Assembly: GCA_036250195.1 (NCBI GenBank)
Contig: JAVHZZ010000010.1
Location: forward strand, 107,994,278-108,058,277
Reading direction: 5' to 3'
Length of the DNA: 64,000 bases
From: Mixophyes australis
Lineage: Eukaryota > Chordata > Amphibia > Anura > Limnodynastidae
How positions within the stretch are numbered: the stretch's first letter is position 1; each line of letters starts with the position of its first letter. Positions 1 through 12,580 of this stretch are shown in pieces. The notes beneath the pieces are model-generated. The model did no database searches and had not been told where the DNA came from. It was given only the letters and a program-made list of their open reading frames with translations. The translations under genes were made by a program, and so were the position numbers.

Positions 1-934
1 CTTGGCTGTATATCATATGTAATTCCAATGTCAAACATCTCGAGTTTTGTCAAACTATGGAAACTTTTCCACATACGTCTGTTATTAGTAGCTGTCTTAC
101 AAGACAGCTTGTGGATTGATCTGCCAAGATAATATGAAAGTACGGAAAGTACAGGAGAAGCGTGATCTGCCAACCACGGAGTTATAAGGCTGGAATATTC
201 TATACTGTATGGAAATTTAAGAATAAGATGCCATTGAGAATCGGAATTATGGAACACTGTAGGATACATAAAATTGATCAAATGAATAATGAAAACAACC
301 AACCAGACTGAGAGATCACAGACACGGTCATCAGGGAGAGAGACTACAGCAGTCGCTGCCATCTAGTGGCCAAATAATCATTAAACATATCATTATATCA
401 TCATACACATCTAAAGGCAGGGTATACATACACGAAACTGATACCACCACTGCTCCCGCTTCATGGAACCACCATATTCAGAGAGTTGGCAGCTATAGAA
501 CTCAAGGTTTCTCCTAATTTTATTATTCGCTACTGATTCTGCCCCTTTCACCAGATTGACCTTAAAATATACAGATATCACAATTTCTATCTGTTCCTAA
601 GTTCTAGGAACAGTCCCAAGTTTTAAAGATCTGTCCATGGAAATGTGTGTCGCTGTTTGTCTGTGTGCCTTTTTTTTTGACTGTTAGATGTAATTATTAA
701 GTCCCATTATTATTCTCTGAGCTTTAGGAGGTAACATTTTCAGAATGGGAGCAATTAAAATGCAACAACGTACACTATTGTCACAATCTTTAAGCATGCC
801 ATGATGGGTATTGTAGTGCTCCAAGGTGTGCCGAGATGGACATATGCAACCTTAAATGTTGGCAGCTATGTAATAGATGAGTTGTGTGTGTGTGTGTGTG
901 TGTGTATGTGTGTATGTGTATATATATATATATA

Positions 935-977
<43 letters not shown>

Positions 978-1796
978 GCAGCCCATATGATGGCTGCTTC
1001 CACTGCGTGTACATTAATACCTCCCCTTTCATGCAGAGATTCTCTGTGCTAAACACGTATGTGATTGTTGGTCATGTGTGTGCAGTGTGTGTACGTACCA
1101 GGTGTGAGGTGCTGTGATTCTGAGAACACTGAGCGAGGATACAATGTAACTATTTCTCAGAACAAGTTAATGCCCAACATAGAAGTTCAGCTCAGGATAC
1201 TGTAAAATCATCGTGTAAATCTGCTGACTGTGGATACGGATATATTTATGCATCCAGTGTGACCTATAGATAAAAGTACAGTGTATCGCTTCCTGGCTCC
1301 TAGGGGCCATATCCTAAAAATCTGTTGAATAAGTATAATTCGACTACGCAGTTTGTTTCTTTAGAAAGTAATTTTTGTTGTAGCCAACGCTTTGGTTGTT
1401 TATGTGGTATTAACCTGCCACTTGCACTGTATCTCTTGAATTGTTTCATTCTACTGACATAATATACAGAAAATTTTAGAAATTTATGAATGGTGATTGC
1501 AGTGTCCTTGTAAAATTGATTCTTAAAGAGCACTGGAGAGGCAGAGCCAATATTTGTGAAGATAAATTTACTAGGAACTAGTGACATTGTGAGTCACAAG
1601 GCGCCTTGCCCCAAATACAGAGCACCAATAGCTTTCTGCACTGGTTGTTTTGAATCTCTGGTGACATCAGGAAATGAGGTGGCTGTTGGAGGGTACAAAG
1701 TAAAACGCTATTAACCAGTGATGAACAACATGAAGTAGCTGGAGACCTGCAAGAGTGACCCTCCAGCCTTCAAAGGGGTGGGACAGAGGAAGTGCA
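1..1796. other. Non-coding, probably SBF2 intron; no gene seen
   Basis: No exon of SBF2 or any other recognisable gene is seen on either strand. The only clear feature is the TG/TA microsatellite at 883-973. Because the first exon found here encodes about residue 117 of SBF2, this stretch should be intron, although the distance to the previous exon is unknown. Confidence 0.6.
883..973. repeat. Compound (TG)n/(TA)n microsatellite
   Basis: The stretch alternates TG and TA dinucleotide runs for about 90 bases. It creates a spurious ORF rich in CVCV and YIYI. Confidence 0.95.
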
Positions 1797-2990
1797 CAGT
1801 GCACTCCCTCCTCCTCCAGGTATACCATGTGACCTCCCTGCACAGTGCACTCCCTCCTCCTCCAGGTATACCATGTGACCTCCCTGCACTGTGCACTCCC
1901 TCCTCCTCCTCCTGGTATACCATGTGACCTCCCTGCACAGTGCACTCCCTCCTCCTCCTCCAGGTATACCATGTGACCTCCCTGCACTGTGCACTCCCTC
2001 CTCCTCCTCCAGGTATACCATGTGACCTCCCTGCACAGTGCACTCCCTCCTCCTCCTCCAGGTATACCATGTGACCTCCCTGCACAGTGCACTCCCTCCT
2101 CCTCCTCCAGGTATACCATGTGACCTCCCTGCACTGTGCACTCCCTCCTCCTCCTCCAGGTATACCATGTGACCTCCCTGCACTGTGCATTCCCTCCTCC
2201 TCCAGGTATACCATGTGACCTCCCTGCACTGTGCACTCCCTCCTCCTCCAGGTATACCATGTGACCTCCCTGCACTGTGCACTCCCTCCTCCTCCTCCAG
2301 GTATACCATGTGACCTCCCTGCACAGTGCACTCCCTCCTCCTCCTCCAGGTATACCATGTGACCTCCCTGCACTGTGCACTCCCTCCTCCTCCTCCTCCA
2401 GGTATACCATGTGACCTCCCTGCACTGTGCATTCCCTCCTCCTCCAGGTATACAATGTGACCTCCCTGCACTGTGCACTCCCTCCTCCTCCTCCGGGTAT
2501 ACCATGTGACCTCCCTGCACTGTGCACTCTCTCCTCCTCCTCTGGGTATACCATGTGACCTCCCTGCACTGTGCACTCTCTCCTCCTCCTCCTCCGGGTA
2601 TACCATGTGACCTCCCTGCACTGTGTACACTCTCCTCCTCCTCCACCTCCAGGTATACCATGTGACCTCCCTGCACTGTGCACACTCTCCTCCTCCTCCA
2701 CCTCCAGGTATACCATGTGACCTCCCTGCACTGTGCACTCCCTCCTCCTCCTCCTCCTCTGGGTATACCATGTGACCTCCCTGCACTGTGCACTCCATCC
2801 TCCTCCTCCACCTCCAGGTATACCATGTGACCTCCCTGCACTGTGCACTCCCTCCTCCTCCTCCTCTGGGTATACCATGTGACCTCCCTGCACTGTGCAC
2901 CTCCCTCCTCCTCCGAGTATACCATGTGAACTCTCTCTGCACTGTGCACTCCCTCCTCTGGGTTTATCATGTGCACTGTGCCAAGGTGGT
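1797..2990. repeat. Minisatellite, about 49-bp unit with embedded (CTC)n
   Basis: About 25 copies of a unit made of GTATACCATGTGACCTCC, a CTGCACTGTGCA block and a run of three to six CTC/CTT triplets. Unit length varies (46, 49, 52, 55) because the triplet run varies, so it is a microsatellite nested in a minisatellite. All three minus frames stay open for about 400 codons because units contain no stops; these are not genes. Units near 2560-2960 are the most divergent. Confidence 0.97.
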
Positions 2991-4134
2991 CACGTGAGAC
3001 AGAAGTCGGCTGCCCTCCTAATCAGTTTGGAATCAGCTGGTTGGGGGGGGCGGGGCGCAAGTGAAGACTCCGCAGGTCGCCTGTTGCTCAGCGCTGCTAT
3101 ATACAGAGAGGGAATAAGACCTGTTAAATACCTTCTAAGATACAAATTTTTGTGTGGGTGACTGTCTACACAGCGATCTGTTCAACACAGACAGCACCGT
3201 GAGACTGATACATAATTCAGTTTCTCATGGTAACACTTGAGCTGCGTATACCACTTCTGTCTGTGTGGATCTCTGTACTACACAGTGTTCAGTTCAGAAC
3301 ATAACCATAAAAATCTCTTGCATTGATGCCTAATAGAGAGTGGGGCATTCATGAGATGGTGCACAGGGTTGGTTGATGTAACCCACAGCAACCAATCAGA
3401 TTCCAGCTTTAATTTTTTGAAACCTTTAGGGTCGCTATGGACTTTAGTAATGTCCCCATTTGTACCCAACCAATGACTATTGCAGGTAGTTTGGCGATTT
3501 ATATAAGTAGACACAATTGGGGCGTTTTAATGTTTAGTTAATCGTACGTCTGAGTGGGTGTGATTTATTGTGAAACACACTGACCTATGTGTCTGTTCCT
3601 GGACAAGTGCCCGATTCAGTCCTGACTCACTCATAGGTGTTCTTTGAACTCTTGTGATTTTTACCCTAGCAATGACCCCCTGACCTAGAGAGGGGTACTA
3701 CATGGCCACAGGCTGAGGGACGGGATAAGCTCCACTGCTGTGGTTCCTGTGCACACAGTGATAACAGGTCTTGTTGTATAATGAAACGCCCTCGCCCATC
3801 GCTGCCCGCTGCTTTCCTGGACTCGCTATGCCCGGCTATGTGTTTCTCACGTGTAATATGGAAACATATCTTCCATTTATCTTCCTCTCTGGCAAGGTTT
3901 ATTTCATGGGGGTGAATACATTAAATGAAGAAAGAAAACATCTCGTGAGTCAGAGCAGAGCTGAAAATGAACCATCTGGGATGTGATCAGGAGCAGAGCA
4001 GGAATATAGCTGAGAACAGTGACAGCCGCGTCCGTTCTCATACAGCGTTTACATTCTCTGTTACTGCACAACATTCAGAGTCTGTATCCTGGATAAGCAC
4101 TCTCTCCATGCTCTGTACCATGTCAGTGTGTCCC
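2991..4134. other. Intron sequence; no feature recognised
   Basis: No exon, RNA gene or clearly recognisable transposon is seen. A CACGTG E-box sits at 2991, at the edge of the minisatellite. The stretch AGCAACCAATCAGATTCCAGCT near 3387-3408 resembles the inner arm of the palindromic MITE at 35123 and may be a decayed copy. Confidence 0.5.
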
Positions 4135-4660
4135 TCAGGTGCTTGGTTAAGGGTTTGGGGCCAGGTGCTTGGCTGAGGGGAAGTGTTTGGGGTCAGTTGC
4201 TTGGCTGAGGGTAGAAGTTTGGGGCCAGGTGCTTGGCTGAGGGTAGAAGTTTGGGGCCAGGTGCTTGGCTGAGGGTAGAAGTTTGGGGCCAGGTGCTTGG
4301 CTGAGGGTAGAAGTTTGGGGCCAGGTGCTTGGCTGAGGGTAGAAGTTTGGGGCCAGGTGCTTGGCTGAGGGTAGAAGTTTGGGGCCAGGTGCTTGGCTGA
4401 GGGTAGAAGTTTGGGGCCAGGTGCTTGGCTGAGGGTAGAAGTTTGGGACCAGGTGCTTGGCCGTGGGTAAGGGTCTGGGACCAGGTGCTTTGGTGAGGGT
4501 AGGAGTTTCAAACCAGGTTCTTGGCTGTGGGTAGAAGTTTGGTGCCAGTGGCTCTGAGGGGAGGGGATTTTGGGCCAGGGGCTGTGGGCTGATGCAGGGC
4601 TGAGAGAAGGGGGTTGAGGACAGGTGTTGGGCTGAGGGGAGGGTTTTGGGGCCAGGTGCC
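4135..4660. repeat. Minisatellite, 32-bp unit
   Basis: A 32-base unit (GGTGCTTGGCTGAGGGTAGA followed by AGTTTGGGGCCA) is repeated about nine times almost perfectly from 4190 to 4450. Degenerate copies lie on both sides, decaying most towards 4660. The minus-strand open frame with repeated WPQTSTLSQAPGP is a by-product. Confidence 0.95.
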
Positions 4661-4886
4661 TGGTTGTAACTCTCTGGATGAGGAATGTCCCAACATGGCC
4701 ATCGTTGCCAAAGATATTTTCATATGTGTGGCCTAGTGATGTCAGAGGTTGACAAAGATAAGGACAGTCATCCATACTTTCCAATAAATTAATAACTATC
4801 AGTATAATATTACTTGCCAAAGCTACACAGCCCCATAGACCTGACCAGTGTAACTGATAGCTGGGAGTTCTCTGCCATCCGAGACA

Positions 4887-5615
4887 TCCTCACTAACACA
4901 TCACTCATCTCCTGATATACTCTGTGCTGCTGGGGACCCTGCTCCTTCCACTATATAACTCTGTCTGTGGCTTCCTGCTGCCTCCATTCCCCTCCTCACA
5001 TCATGTCACTGCCTCTGTCACATGCAGCCCTGTCCTCACTAATACATCACTCATCTCCTGATATACTCTGTGCTGCTGGTGGACCCTGCTCCTTCCACTA
5101 TATAACTCTCAGTCTGTGGCTTCCTGCTGCCTCCATTCCCCTCCTCACATCATGTCACTGCCTCTGTCACATGCAGCCCTGTCCTCACTGACACATCACT
5201 CATCTACTGATATACTCTGTGCTGCTGGGGACCCTGCTCCTTCTACTATATAACTCTCAGTCTGTGGCTTCCTGCTGTCTCCATTCCCCTCCTCACATCA
5301 TGTCACTGCCCCTGTCACATGCAGCCCTGTCCTCACTGACACAGCACTCATCTCCTGATATAATCTGTGCTGCTGAGGACCCTGCTCCTTCCACTATATA
5401 ACTCTGTCTGTGTCTCCCTGATGCCTCTATTCTGCTCCTCACATCACTGCCCCTGTCACATGCAGCCCTGTCCTCACTGACACAGCACTCATCTCCTGAT
5501 ATAATCTGTGCTGCTGAGGACCCTGCTCCTTCCACTATATAACTCTGTCTGTGTCTCCCTGATGCCTCTATTCTGCTCCTCACATCACTGCCCCTATTGC
5601 ATGCAGCCCTAACAC
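4887..5615. repeat. Tandem repeat, about 146-bp unit, five copies
   Basis: Copies begin at TCCTCACT at 4887, 5033, 5182, 5330 and 5471, giving spacings of 146, 149, 148 and 141 bases. Each copy carries a CACATCACTCATCTCCTGAT block, a CTATATAACTCT block and a CATGCAGCCCTG end. It is a short local satellite-like expansion without coding content. Confidence 0.93.
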
Positions 5616-5625
5616 AAGTGGACAA

Positions 5626-6739
5626 GTCTCTGCCTCCTGCAAGATCAGCACACTAATTTCAGAAATACTCAGTGCTGTCTCCACTCCCACTTAAAATCTG
5701 GACATGGACAAACAGCAGATGTAGACCGGTGACAATAAGGTTCTCTCACCCTAGTTAAATGCACTCTAAATTTTTCAGATCTCTGCGAAATGTTTAACCC
5801 GGACTTCTCTGTAACTAAACGACTAACTGAAATCATTGACTAATCCGAGATTGTGGACAAAGATTAAACCTAGGTTTTAATATGACGCAGAACAAGAACA
5901 TTTAATTCTATATTGTACAAACATATATTTAATTTATTGCAGTAGAGACTCAAGATTTTGTTTTGCTATATTGTGTTTAGTCGGAGACGAGGGGAACATT
6001 CCAGTGCTCCCCACTTATACAAGTAAAAAGCTGCTAAGTTTTTAGCAGAACACCTGACCTATAAAATGTGTTCAACTAGCAAACAGCGACATTCATCAAA
6101 CCAGGAGTCAGCTGTAATCCTTCCAGCAGTTAATGGTGTGCTCTTTAACATGCAGAGAACAATGTTTCAGTAATGTTGCTAGCAACCAAGGACTTGTAAA
6201 TAGAACACATGACAGGTATTATAGACGGTTGTGAATTTCTATCAGGAAAAAGCTTCCTTTATTGATGATCCATCTTCTGTAACATGACGTGAATAAGCTC
6301 ATTTAGTTTGTCTTTTAAAGGTGTAATATACTAAAATAAAGTTACAATTGCCGTACAAGGCCACATTTCTTTAAAAGGATACAATTGGGATTTTGTTCTT
6401 GTTTTTTAAGATTTTTGAACTTCTAAAGGATGGAAACCTCCTTCGAGATTGCAATATTTTTTTTTTGTAAGACCGTGAGGGACTTCCATATAGATCCTAA
6501 TATAAAGTAGCTCTGTAGGTGCAGGGCCATTGTCTTGCATAGAAGTAAATTTTCGCCTTGGGAGCCCTCTCATTTTACTGAGTCAATTAGCCACCAGCAG
6601 GCTATGAGCTGTAGGATAAGGGTTCATTATCTCCAGACCTCAGGTGCCCCCAAACAGGTCAAATGATGAGGATTTATCTCTAATAACAGATGGTATAATT
6701 TTCGGATCAGTTAAATACTCAGTCAACTGTGGTTGAAAT
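5626..6739. other. AT-rich intron sequence; nothing recognised
   Basis: No exon or clear repeat is visible. The stretch directly precedes the reverse-strand LINE relic and may include its decayed 3' region. Confidence 0.5.
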
Positions 6740-7515
6740 CTAGAAAACAGGATTTCTGGTACATGTGGACTGAGGCTGAGGACACTGCTCTAGAGCGGAC
6801 TCATGTGGTTCTTTTTTAGTCACATATGAAAGACCAAATCGGATAAGTTTATACATATTAATTAGACGACATTGAAAGCACATTTTTCTAGTAAATACAC
6901 CTAGTTTATGTAATCTATATTTATAGTTTAATTCTTCCATTCTGTTTATTAATCACGTTGCTCACCTCAACCGTTTGTAAATCTTTCCTGTCCTTCTTTC
7001 CAGTGAGGTGTTAAACTGTACCCCACATTCAAGATATGATGTAACTAGTCATTTATTCAATGTTAATACTCTGTTTGCATCACATACATTTATCCTCCTT
7101 TTTTTGTATATCTGGATTCTATTGGCCTTTCTGGCTGCTGCTTGGCATTGTGCTGCTTATTCTCAGCCACTATTCCTACGTCCTTCTCCAACTACACAGT
7201 TGTTTTCCATGTCATGTGTAAGCGGCACAGTTATTATCACGGTCTAGGTGAATAACCCTACATTTACCTATTCTAAATTTCGTCTGCAATCCCGACCCAG
7301 CTTACCATTTCATCTAAATCTTTTGGTAGCAAATTAATATTAAATACCCTACAGAGCGGGGTGTTACCAGCAAATATGAAAACCTTATACAAGGTCCCAG
7401 GAACCAATACTGAGTGTAGACAACTAATAACTTCATCCTAGTTTGAATCTGTTCTATTTATAACTACTTGTTGCCTTTTATCCTTTCACCAGCTATCTAC
7501 TACCCAGGATTAAAA
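6740..7515 (-). pseudogene. Degenerate CR1-like LINE reverse transcriptase
   Basis: Read on the minus strand with several frameshifts and stops, the region follows the C-terminal half of a CR1/jockey-group LINE polymerase. Landmarks are RQQVVINRT near 7460, the catalytic FADD box decayed to FAGN in VFIFAGNTPLCRV (about 7354-7392), PKDLDEMVSW, then SYLECGVQF in place of the usual RPHLEYGVQF, and RLHKLGVFTRKM plus CRLINMYKLIRF at 6800-6920. The piece between the conserved primer-grip region and FADD appears deleted. It is an old, inactive insertion in reverse orientation to SBF2. Confidence 0.75.
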
Positions 7516-8571
7516 CTCTGCTTAAAATAAATCCTAATTACTAGGTGTGGCCGGTCCTTCGCCCAACGATGCCAAGTGCGTGTGTGGGTTGGTAGGTTTG
7601 TACACAGGCGCGATGTTGCATCACGATTAGTTTCTTATATGACGGCACTCTCGCTTTTTCGACCTGCATCAGATCCCATCTGGACAAGGTCCTTCAGCTG
7701 TGTTGGATGGGTGAAATCATTTACTTGTTTACCAGAGCTGCAGGAAGATGTCAGGGTGACACTGAACAGTATATTTCACCTTCGTGGTTCTGAAATCTTC
7801 CATTTTGGAATCTAGTTGTTCTATCGTTTAAACTGTGTTCTCAATATGTATATGAAAATTAACACTAGAAACAGTTAATGTTATCCTAATGTTGTGTTTG
7901 TTGTGTACACATTCTAGTGTGGTCTAGCAAAAGCTGTGTGTAGTTGTAATACTTCAAGGAGGTTTGTGTCATATTGGACTGGATGGAACTTGAGGTTTGC
8001 CAGAGCCTAGAGGACATCTAAACACGTTGTTTTGGGTTGTGAATTACACAAGAGTTCGGTTAGTCATAAGACCCAGCTGCTCGACCTGATCTCTGAGCCC
8101 TTATTTTATATTTTTCTCAGTCTTGTCAGAAATTCACAGAACTCCAAGTCTGTAGCCAATCAGAGCATTTGTAATAAAAGAGCTAACACTCATTAAGGAA
8201 AAAAAAATCATACGTTCAACTTGCTAATGCTTAGGGTAGGAAAATCTTAATGATGACGTTGGGTTGGCCTTTCAGGAGATTTCCGTCCACATTGCTTTTT
8301 CAGTCGATAAGGTGATGAGGATCTTTGAAGCATGGAAGTACGAGATGTAGGCACAGTTAGAACCAAGGGTATAAAATGCAGAACTAATGATTTGGCATGT
8401 AGTTCTTGTGTATTTGGGCCATAGTTCTTGTACATTTGATATTGGTACTCTGGTAGAGGTATTGTTCATCAAAAACCCAAGTTTCTTCCAGTCTCTCTTT
8501 ACAGTGCAGGTATTAAGGACCCATGAGTTGGAGGTATGATTAGTGTATGAGCACACAGATTTATATCTGGA
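7516..8571. other. Intron sequence with a short dispersed-repeat segment
   Basis: No exon is seen. The block 7738-7790 (GATGTCAGGGTGACACTGAA and flanks) recurs in diverged form at 26024-26073, so at least this part belongs to a dispersed repeat that I cannot name. Confidence 0.5.
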
Positions 8572-8902
8572 GCAGCACGGTGGCTCAGTGGTTAGCACTT
8601 CTACCCCACAGTGCTGGAGTCATAAGTTCGATTCCCGACCATGGCCTTATCTGTGTGGAGTTTGTATGTTCTCCCCGTGTTTGCGTGGGTATCCTCCGGG
8701 TGCTCCTGTTGTCTCCCACACTCCAAAAACATACTGGTAGGTTAATTGGCTGCTATGAAATTGACCCTAGTCTGTGTGTGTGTGTGTGTGTGTTAGGGAA
8801 TTTAGATTGTAAGCTCCAATGGGGCAGGGACTGATGTTAGTGAGTTCTCTGTACAGCGCTGCGGAATTAGTGGCGCTATATAAATAAATAAATGATGATG
8901 AT
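8572..8902 (+). mobile_element. tRNA-derived SINE (V-SINE-like), copy 1
   Basis: The copy starts GCAGCACGGTGGCTCAGTGG, whose GGCTCAGTGGTTAGCAC matches an RNA polymerase III A box. A B-box-like GTTCGATTCCC follows, then the conserved central core (TTTGCGTGGGTATCCTCCGG), a (TG)n tract, and a tail GGCGCTATATAAATAAA with ATGATG repeats. This layout (tRNA head, conserved core, LINE-like tail) is that of the vertebrate V-SINE superfamily. It is full length. Confidence 0.9.
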
Positions 8903-9768
8903 ATCTTGTTTTGGAGACGTAGTGGTGGATTTGTAATAGTTGTATGGAAGCAGGATGGTTGGGGTAGGTGGATAGTGTCTTGCATTAGAGAAGTTTATAG
9001 TATACTCTATAGTGTATTATGCGGTATATGTGTTGCAGCCTGTTGTATTCCAGGTTAAAATGTTCCCAGACAATCCGTTTACACGGTGAAAGCCGCATTC
9101 ATTTCCCATGCGACATTGCGGTGCTGATAGGAAGGATCTGAGCTCAAGTGGAATAGATAGCTTTGACTGTAAAACCTCCTTCTATTTCTGTTAAATGATA
9201 TGCTTCAGGTCAGCTACAGATATATTATACTGACAGGGGGGTCCTTGCAGCGTTGGATCAGAATTACTCCTGTCGGAGGAGGGCAGTTACCAGACCTAAT
9301 CCTGCAAGACAGGCCTTAGTTCTGCTCTAATCTCAGACCACAATAAATCTCTACTCTCATTCCAAACGTTTAAATAACCATCAATCTGTAGAACAACATT
9401 GGTCTGCGGCTGCTGGAGGCAGGTTCTATCCTGATTATCTCTGGAGTAATGTTATGACTGTGGTAACAGAGTTTGGGGATATTGCTGCTCTTTTACCGTT
9501 CGTGTCACTGTGTATTTGTATGTAACACCCAGTCAGTGCACAGCACATTTTAAACAATCATTAAAGGGCGGATGTTGTCTGAGGCAGACATTTCTGTTCA
9601 TGAGAATGCAGCCTATTGGTTCTCTAGGAACCAGGGACATCACTGTTTTGGGGTGAAATGTGGACACCCCATAACCTGTGGCCATGTCTTCTCATACTGC
9701 CGGTGGTACACCCACATTTTCCAGATGACCCATATACACAAGTTAGGTAGTTTGTTCAGTGATGTAAT
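8903..9768. other. Intron sequence; no feature recognised
   Basis: No exon or recognisable element is seen between the two SINEs. Confidence 0.5.
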
Positions 9769-10123
<355 letters not shown>

Positions 10124-10382
10124 TTCCTAATGAAGTGATAAGAATATCGGGTGATAGACTTTAAACAAGATCAATAAGTCAAGACATTTTTTTATTTTTA
10201 AACCTCATCTATTTCTCTATCCTGTAGATATCGTTTAATTGTAACTAGAAAATAAGTTCACGGTTTGATTTCTCTTTAAACCTTTTCAGTGATCATGCAG
10301 CCGAGCTGTGATCATTCTCCAGTGATTGTCCTCACAGATACATCGTATTCTTACTTACAGGGGTAATTCTTGTGTCTTACAG

Positions 10383-10505
10383 GGGTCAAAGCGAGATCAC
10401 AGCGATGGCGACGACGAGGGCTCAGGTTTAATCCAACCGGCGGAAGTGTTTGCTCCTAAAAGTTTGGTGCTGGTGTCCAGATTAGATTATCCAGAGATTT
10501 TCCGG
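10383..10505 (+). CDS. SBF2: SBF2 exon a: end of uDENN
   Basis: This exon has 41 codons and starts and ends in phase 0. The acceptor is TCTTACAG and the donor is GTAAGT. An acidic, variable stretch ([13 protein letters not shown]) leads into the conserved [13 protein letters not shown] and [12 protein letters not shown], the end of the upstream DENN module and its link to the central DENN. The variable N-terminal part is expected, since this loop differs among SBF proteins. A second acceptor-like ACAG lies 22 bases upstream (10357-10360). Using it would put a TAA directly in frame, so I chose the downstream one. Confidence 0.92.
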
Positions 10506-10799
10506 GTAAGTCTCTTTATTTTACTTTATCAAGTATACATTTGTGGTGTTTAACAAGAGTTCATCTACTTTGTACATGTATCTGACAGAGGTAATAATAT
10601 ATAATGTATTTGTGTTTATGTGGTTTGATAAAGACCCACTGTTTAGTATAATTAAAGAGTAACTTCAGCTGCAACCTAAAATACAATGGTGGGTTCAGTA
10701 AATTAAGATAAAATGCAGAGTCCTACTTAGAGTACTGCAGGCCCACGGATCCCTAAAATCTCCAATGATCCGGCAATGCTTACACTTGCTTGTCAGACA

Positions 10800-11715
10800 G
10801 TGGTGTTGTTGATGCCCCTCCCTCATATTCTTCCCATTGTTGTCCATGACCCTCCCTCATTCTCTTCCCATTGTTGTCGATGACCCTCCCTCATTCTCTT
10901 CCCATTGTTGTCGATGACCCTCCCTCATTCTCTTCCCATTGTTGTCGATGACCCTCCCTCATTCTCTTGCCATTGTTGTCGATGACCCTCCCTCATACTC
11001 GGCCCATTGTTGTCGATGACCCTCCCTCATACTCGGCCCATTGTTGTCGATGACCCTCCCTCATTCTCTTCCCATTGTTGTCGATGACCCTCCCTCATTC
11101 TCTTCCCATTGTTGTCGATGACCCTCCCTCATTCTCTTCCCATTGTTGTCGATGACCCTCCCTCATTCTCTTCCCATTGTTGTCGATGACCCTCCCTCAT
11201 TCTCTTCCCATTGTTGTCGATGACCCTCCCTCATTCTCTTCCCATTGTTGTCGATGACCCTCCCTCATTCTCTTGCCATTGTTGTCGATGACCCTCCCTC
11301 ATACTCGGCCCATTGTTGTCGATGACCCTCCCTCATTCTCTTCCCATTGTTGTCGATGACCCTCCCTCATTCTCTTCCCATTGTTGTCGATGACCCTCCC
11401 TCATTCTCTTCCCATTGTTGTCGATGACCCTCCCTCATTCTCTTCCCATTGTTGTCGATGACCCTCCCTCATTCTCTTCCCATTGTTGTCGATGACCCTC
11501 CCTCATTCTCTTCCCATTGTTGTCGATGACCCTCCCTCATACTCGGCCCATTGTTGTCGATGACCCTCCCTCATACTCGGCCCATTGTTGTCGATGACCC
11601 TCCCTCATACTCGGCCCATTGTTGTCGATGACCCTCCCTCATACTCGGCCCATTGTTGTCGATGACCCTCCCTCATATCGGCCCATTGTTGTCGATGACC
11701 TTCCCTCATATTTTT
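10800..11715. repeat. Minisatellite, 34-bp unit
   Basis: About 26 copies of a 34-base unit (TTCCCATTGTTGTCGATGAC plus CCTCCCTCATTCTC). Two variants occur: one with ATTCTCTTCCC, one with ATACTCGGCCC; the second forms runs near 10990-11040 and 11540-11690. One TCGATGAC per unit supplies a CpG. The array fills most of the intron between exons a and b and ends about 180 bases before the exon b acceptor. Confidence 0.97.
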
Positions 11716-11894
11716 TTCCCACTGTTGTCAATAGAGCCTTCGGGGAGACAAAGTGAATTGGGGGGAGCACTGCACCCCACTTAAAGAGAAACCTGTATTT
11801 TCCATAACTTGGGCTTCTTGGACAGAAGTTAGGCTTGCTTTGGGGGCAGAGTCAGAGTTATTTTTGCTCTGGAATAACATCTTTCTGTTACCAG

Positions 11895-12005
11895 GCCTGC
11901 CTGGGGCTGATCTACACGGTTTATGTCGACAGTCTGAACGTATCGCTGGAGAATCTGGTTGCAAACCTGGTGACCTGCATCATCCCATCAGCCGGCGGCT
12001 CCCAG
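11895..12005 (+). CDS. SBF2: SBF2 exon b: start of central DENN
   Basis: This exon has 37 codons, phase 0 to 0, with acceptor TTACCAG and donor GTAAGC. The translation contains [19 protein letters not shown] and ends [10 protein letters not shown]. This is the beginning of the cDENN module, the part of the DENN fold that forms the Rab-facing lobe. It follows exon a after a 1.4-kb intron that is mostly a 34-bp minisatellite. Confidence 0.94.
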
Positions 12006-12536
12006 GTAAGCGGGCCGTCCGCCTGTTCATCTCGAGAATGTTTTTGCCAATTTATTTTTGTCATGGAATGTAAGAGAGCAGCTGGGAAGCTTTGAACGGT
12101 TAGTGGTGTTCCTGAGCAAGTCGTGGAGCATTTCCCATACTGACCACCAGAGGCGCTGTCACAGGTTTACCTGAGGCGAGAACGCACGGCCATTCAGTCC
12201 TGTATATACTAAATTCAAATACGCAGATAAACAGGGATCACTGCTCTCAATGATTCGTCCCATGTTTTTCTAGTTACTGTATCATTTTATTTTATTCCGT
12301 CTTTATCCTTCATATCTACCACTTTCTCATGAGCCGCTAATTGGCTCTGGGCGGTCATGTGACATTGCACAGCGTAGTTTCAGAGGTTGCAGTGAATTGT
12401 GGGAAGAGAAGGCAGGCTGCGTCTGTCAGTCAAACCAAGAGACCAAGGAAGACTTTGATTGGCTGGGGCATAAGTTCCAAGATGTTTAATGGGTGTGGTT
12501 TGTTAAGAAGAATTAGAATCCATCACTAGTTTAATA

Positions 12537-12580
<44 letters not shown>

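Noticed and set aside
1667..2976. Three overlapping minus-strand ORFs of about 400 codons with CREVTWYT and GGHMVYLE repeats
   Set aside because: They are one minisatellite read in three frames. The unit is stop-free in that direction, and there is no domain or splice context.
8572..8660. Functional tRNA gene, because of A- and B-box-like motifs
   Set aside because: The motifs belong to the head of a SINE present in at least seven copies here; no cloverleaf is apparent.
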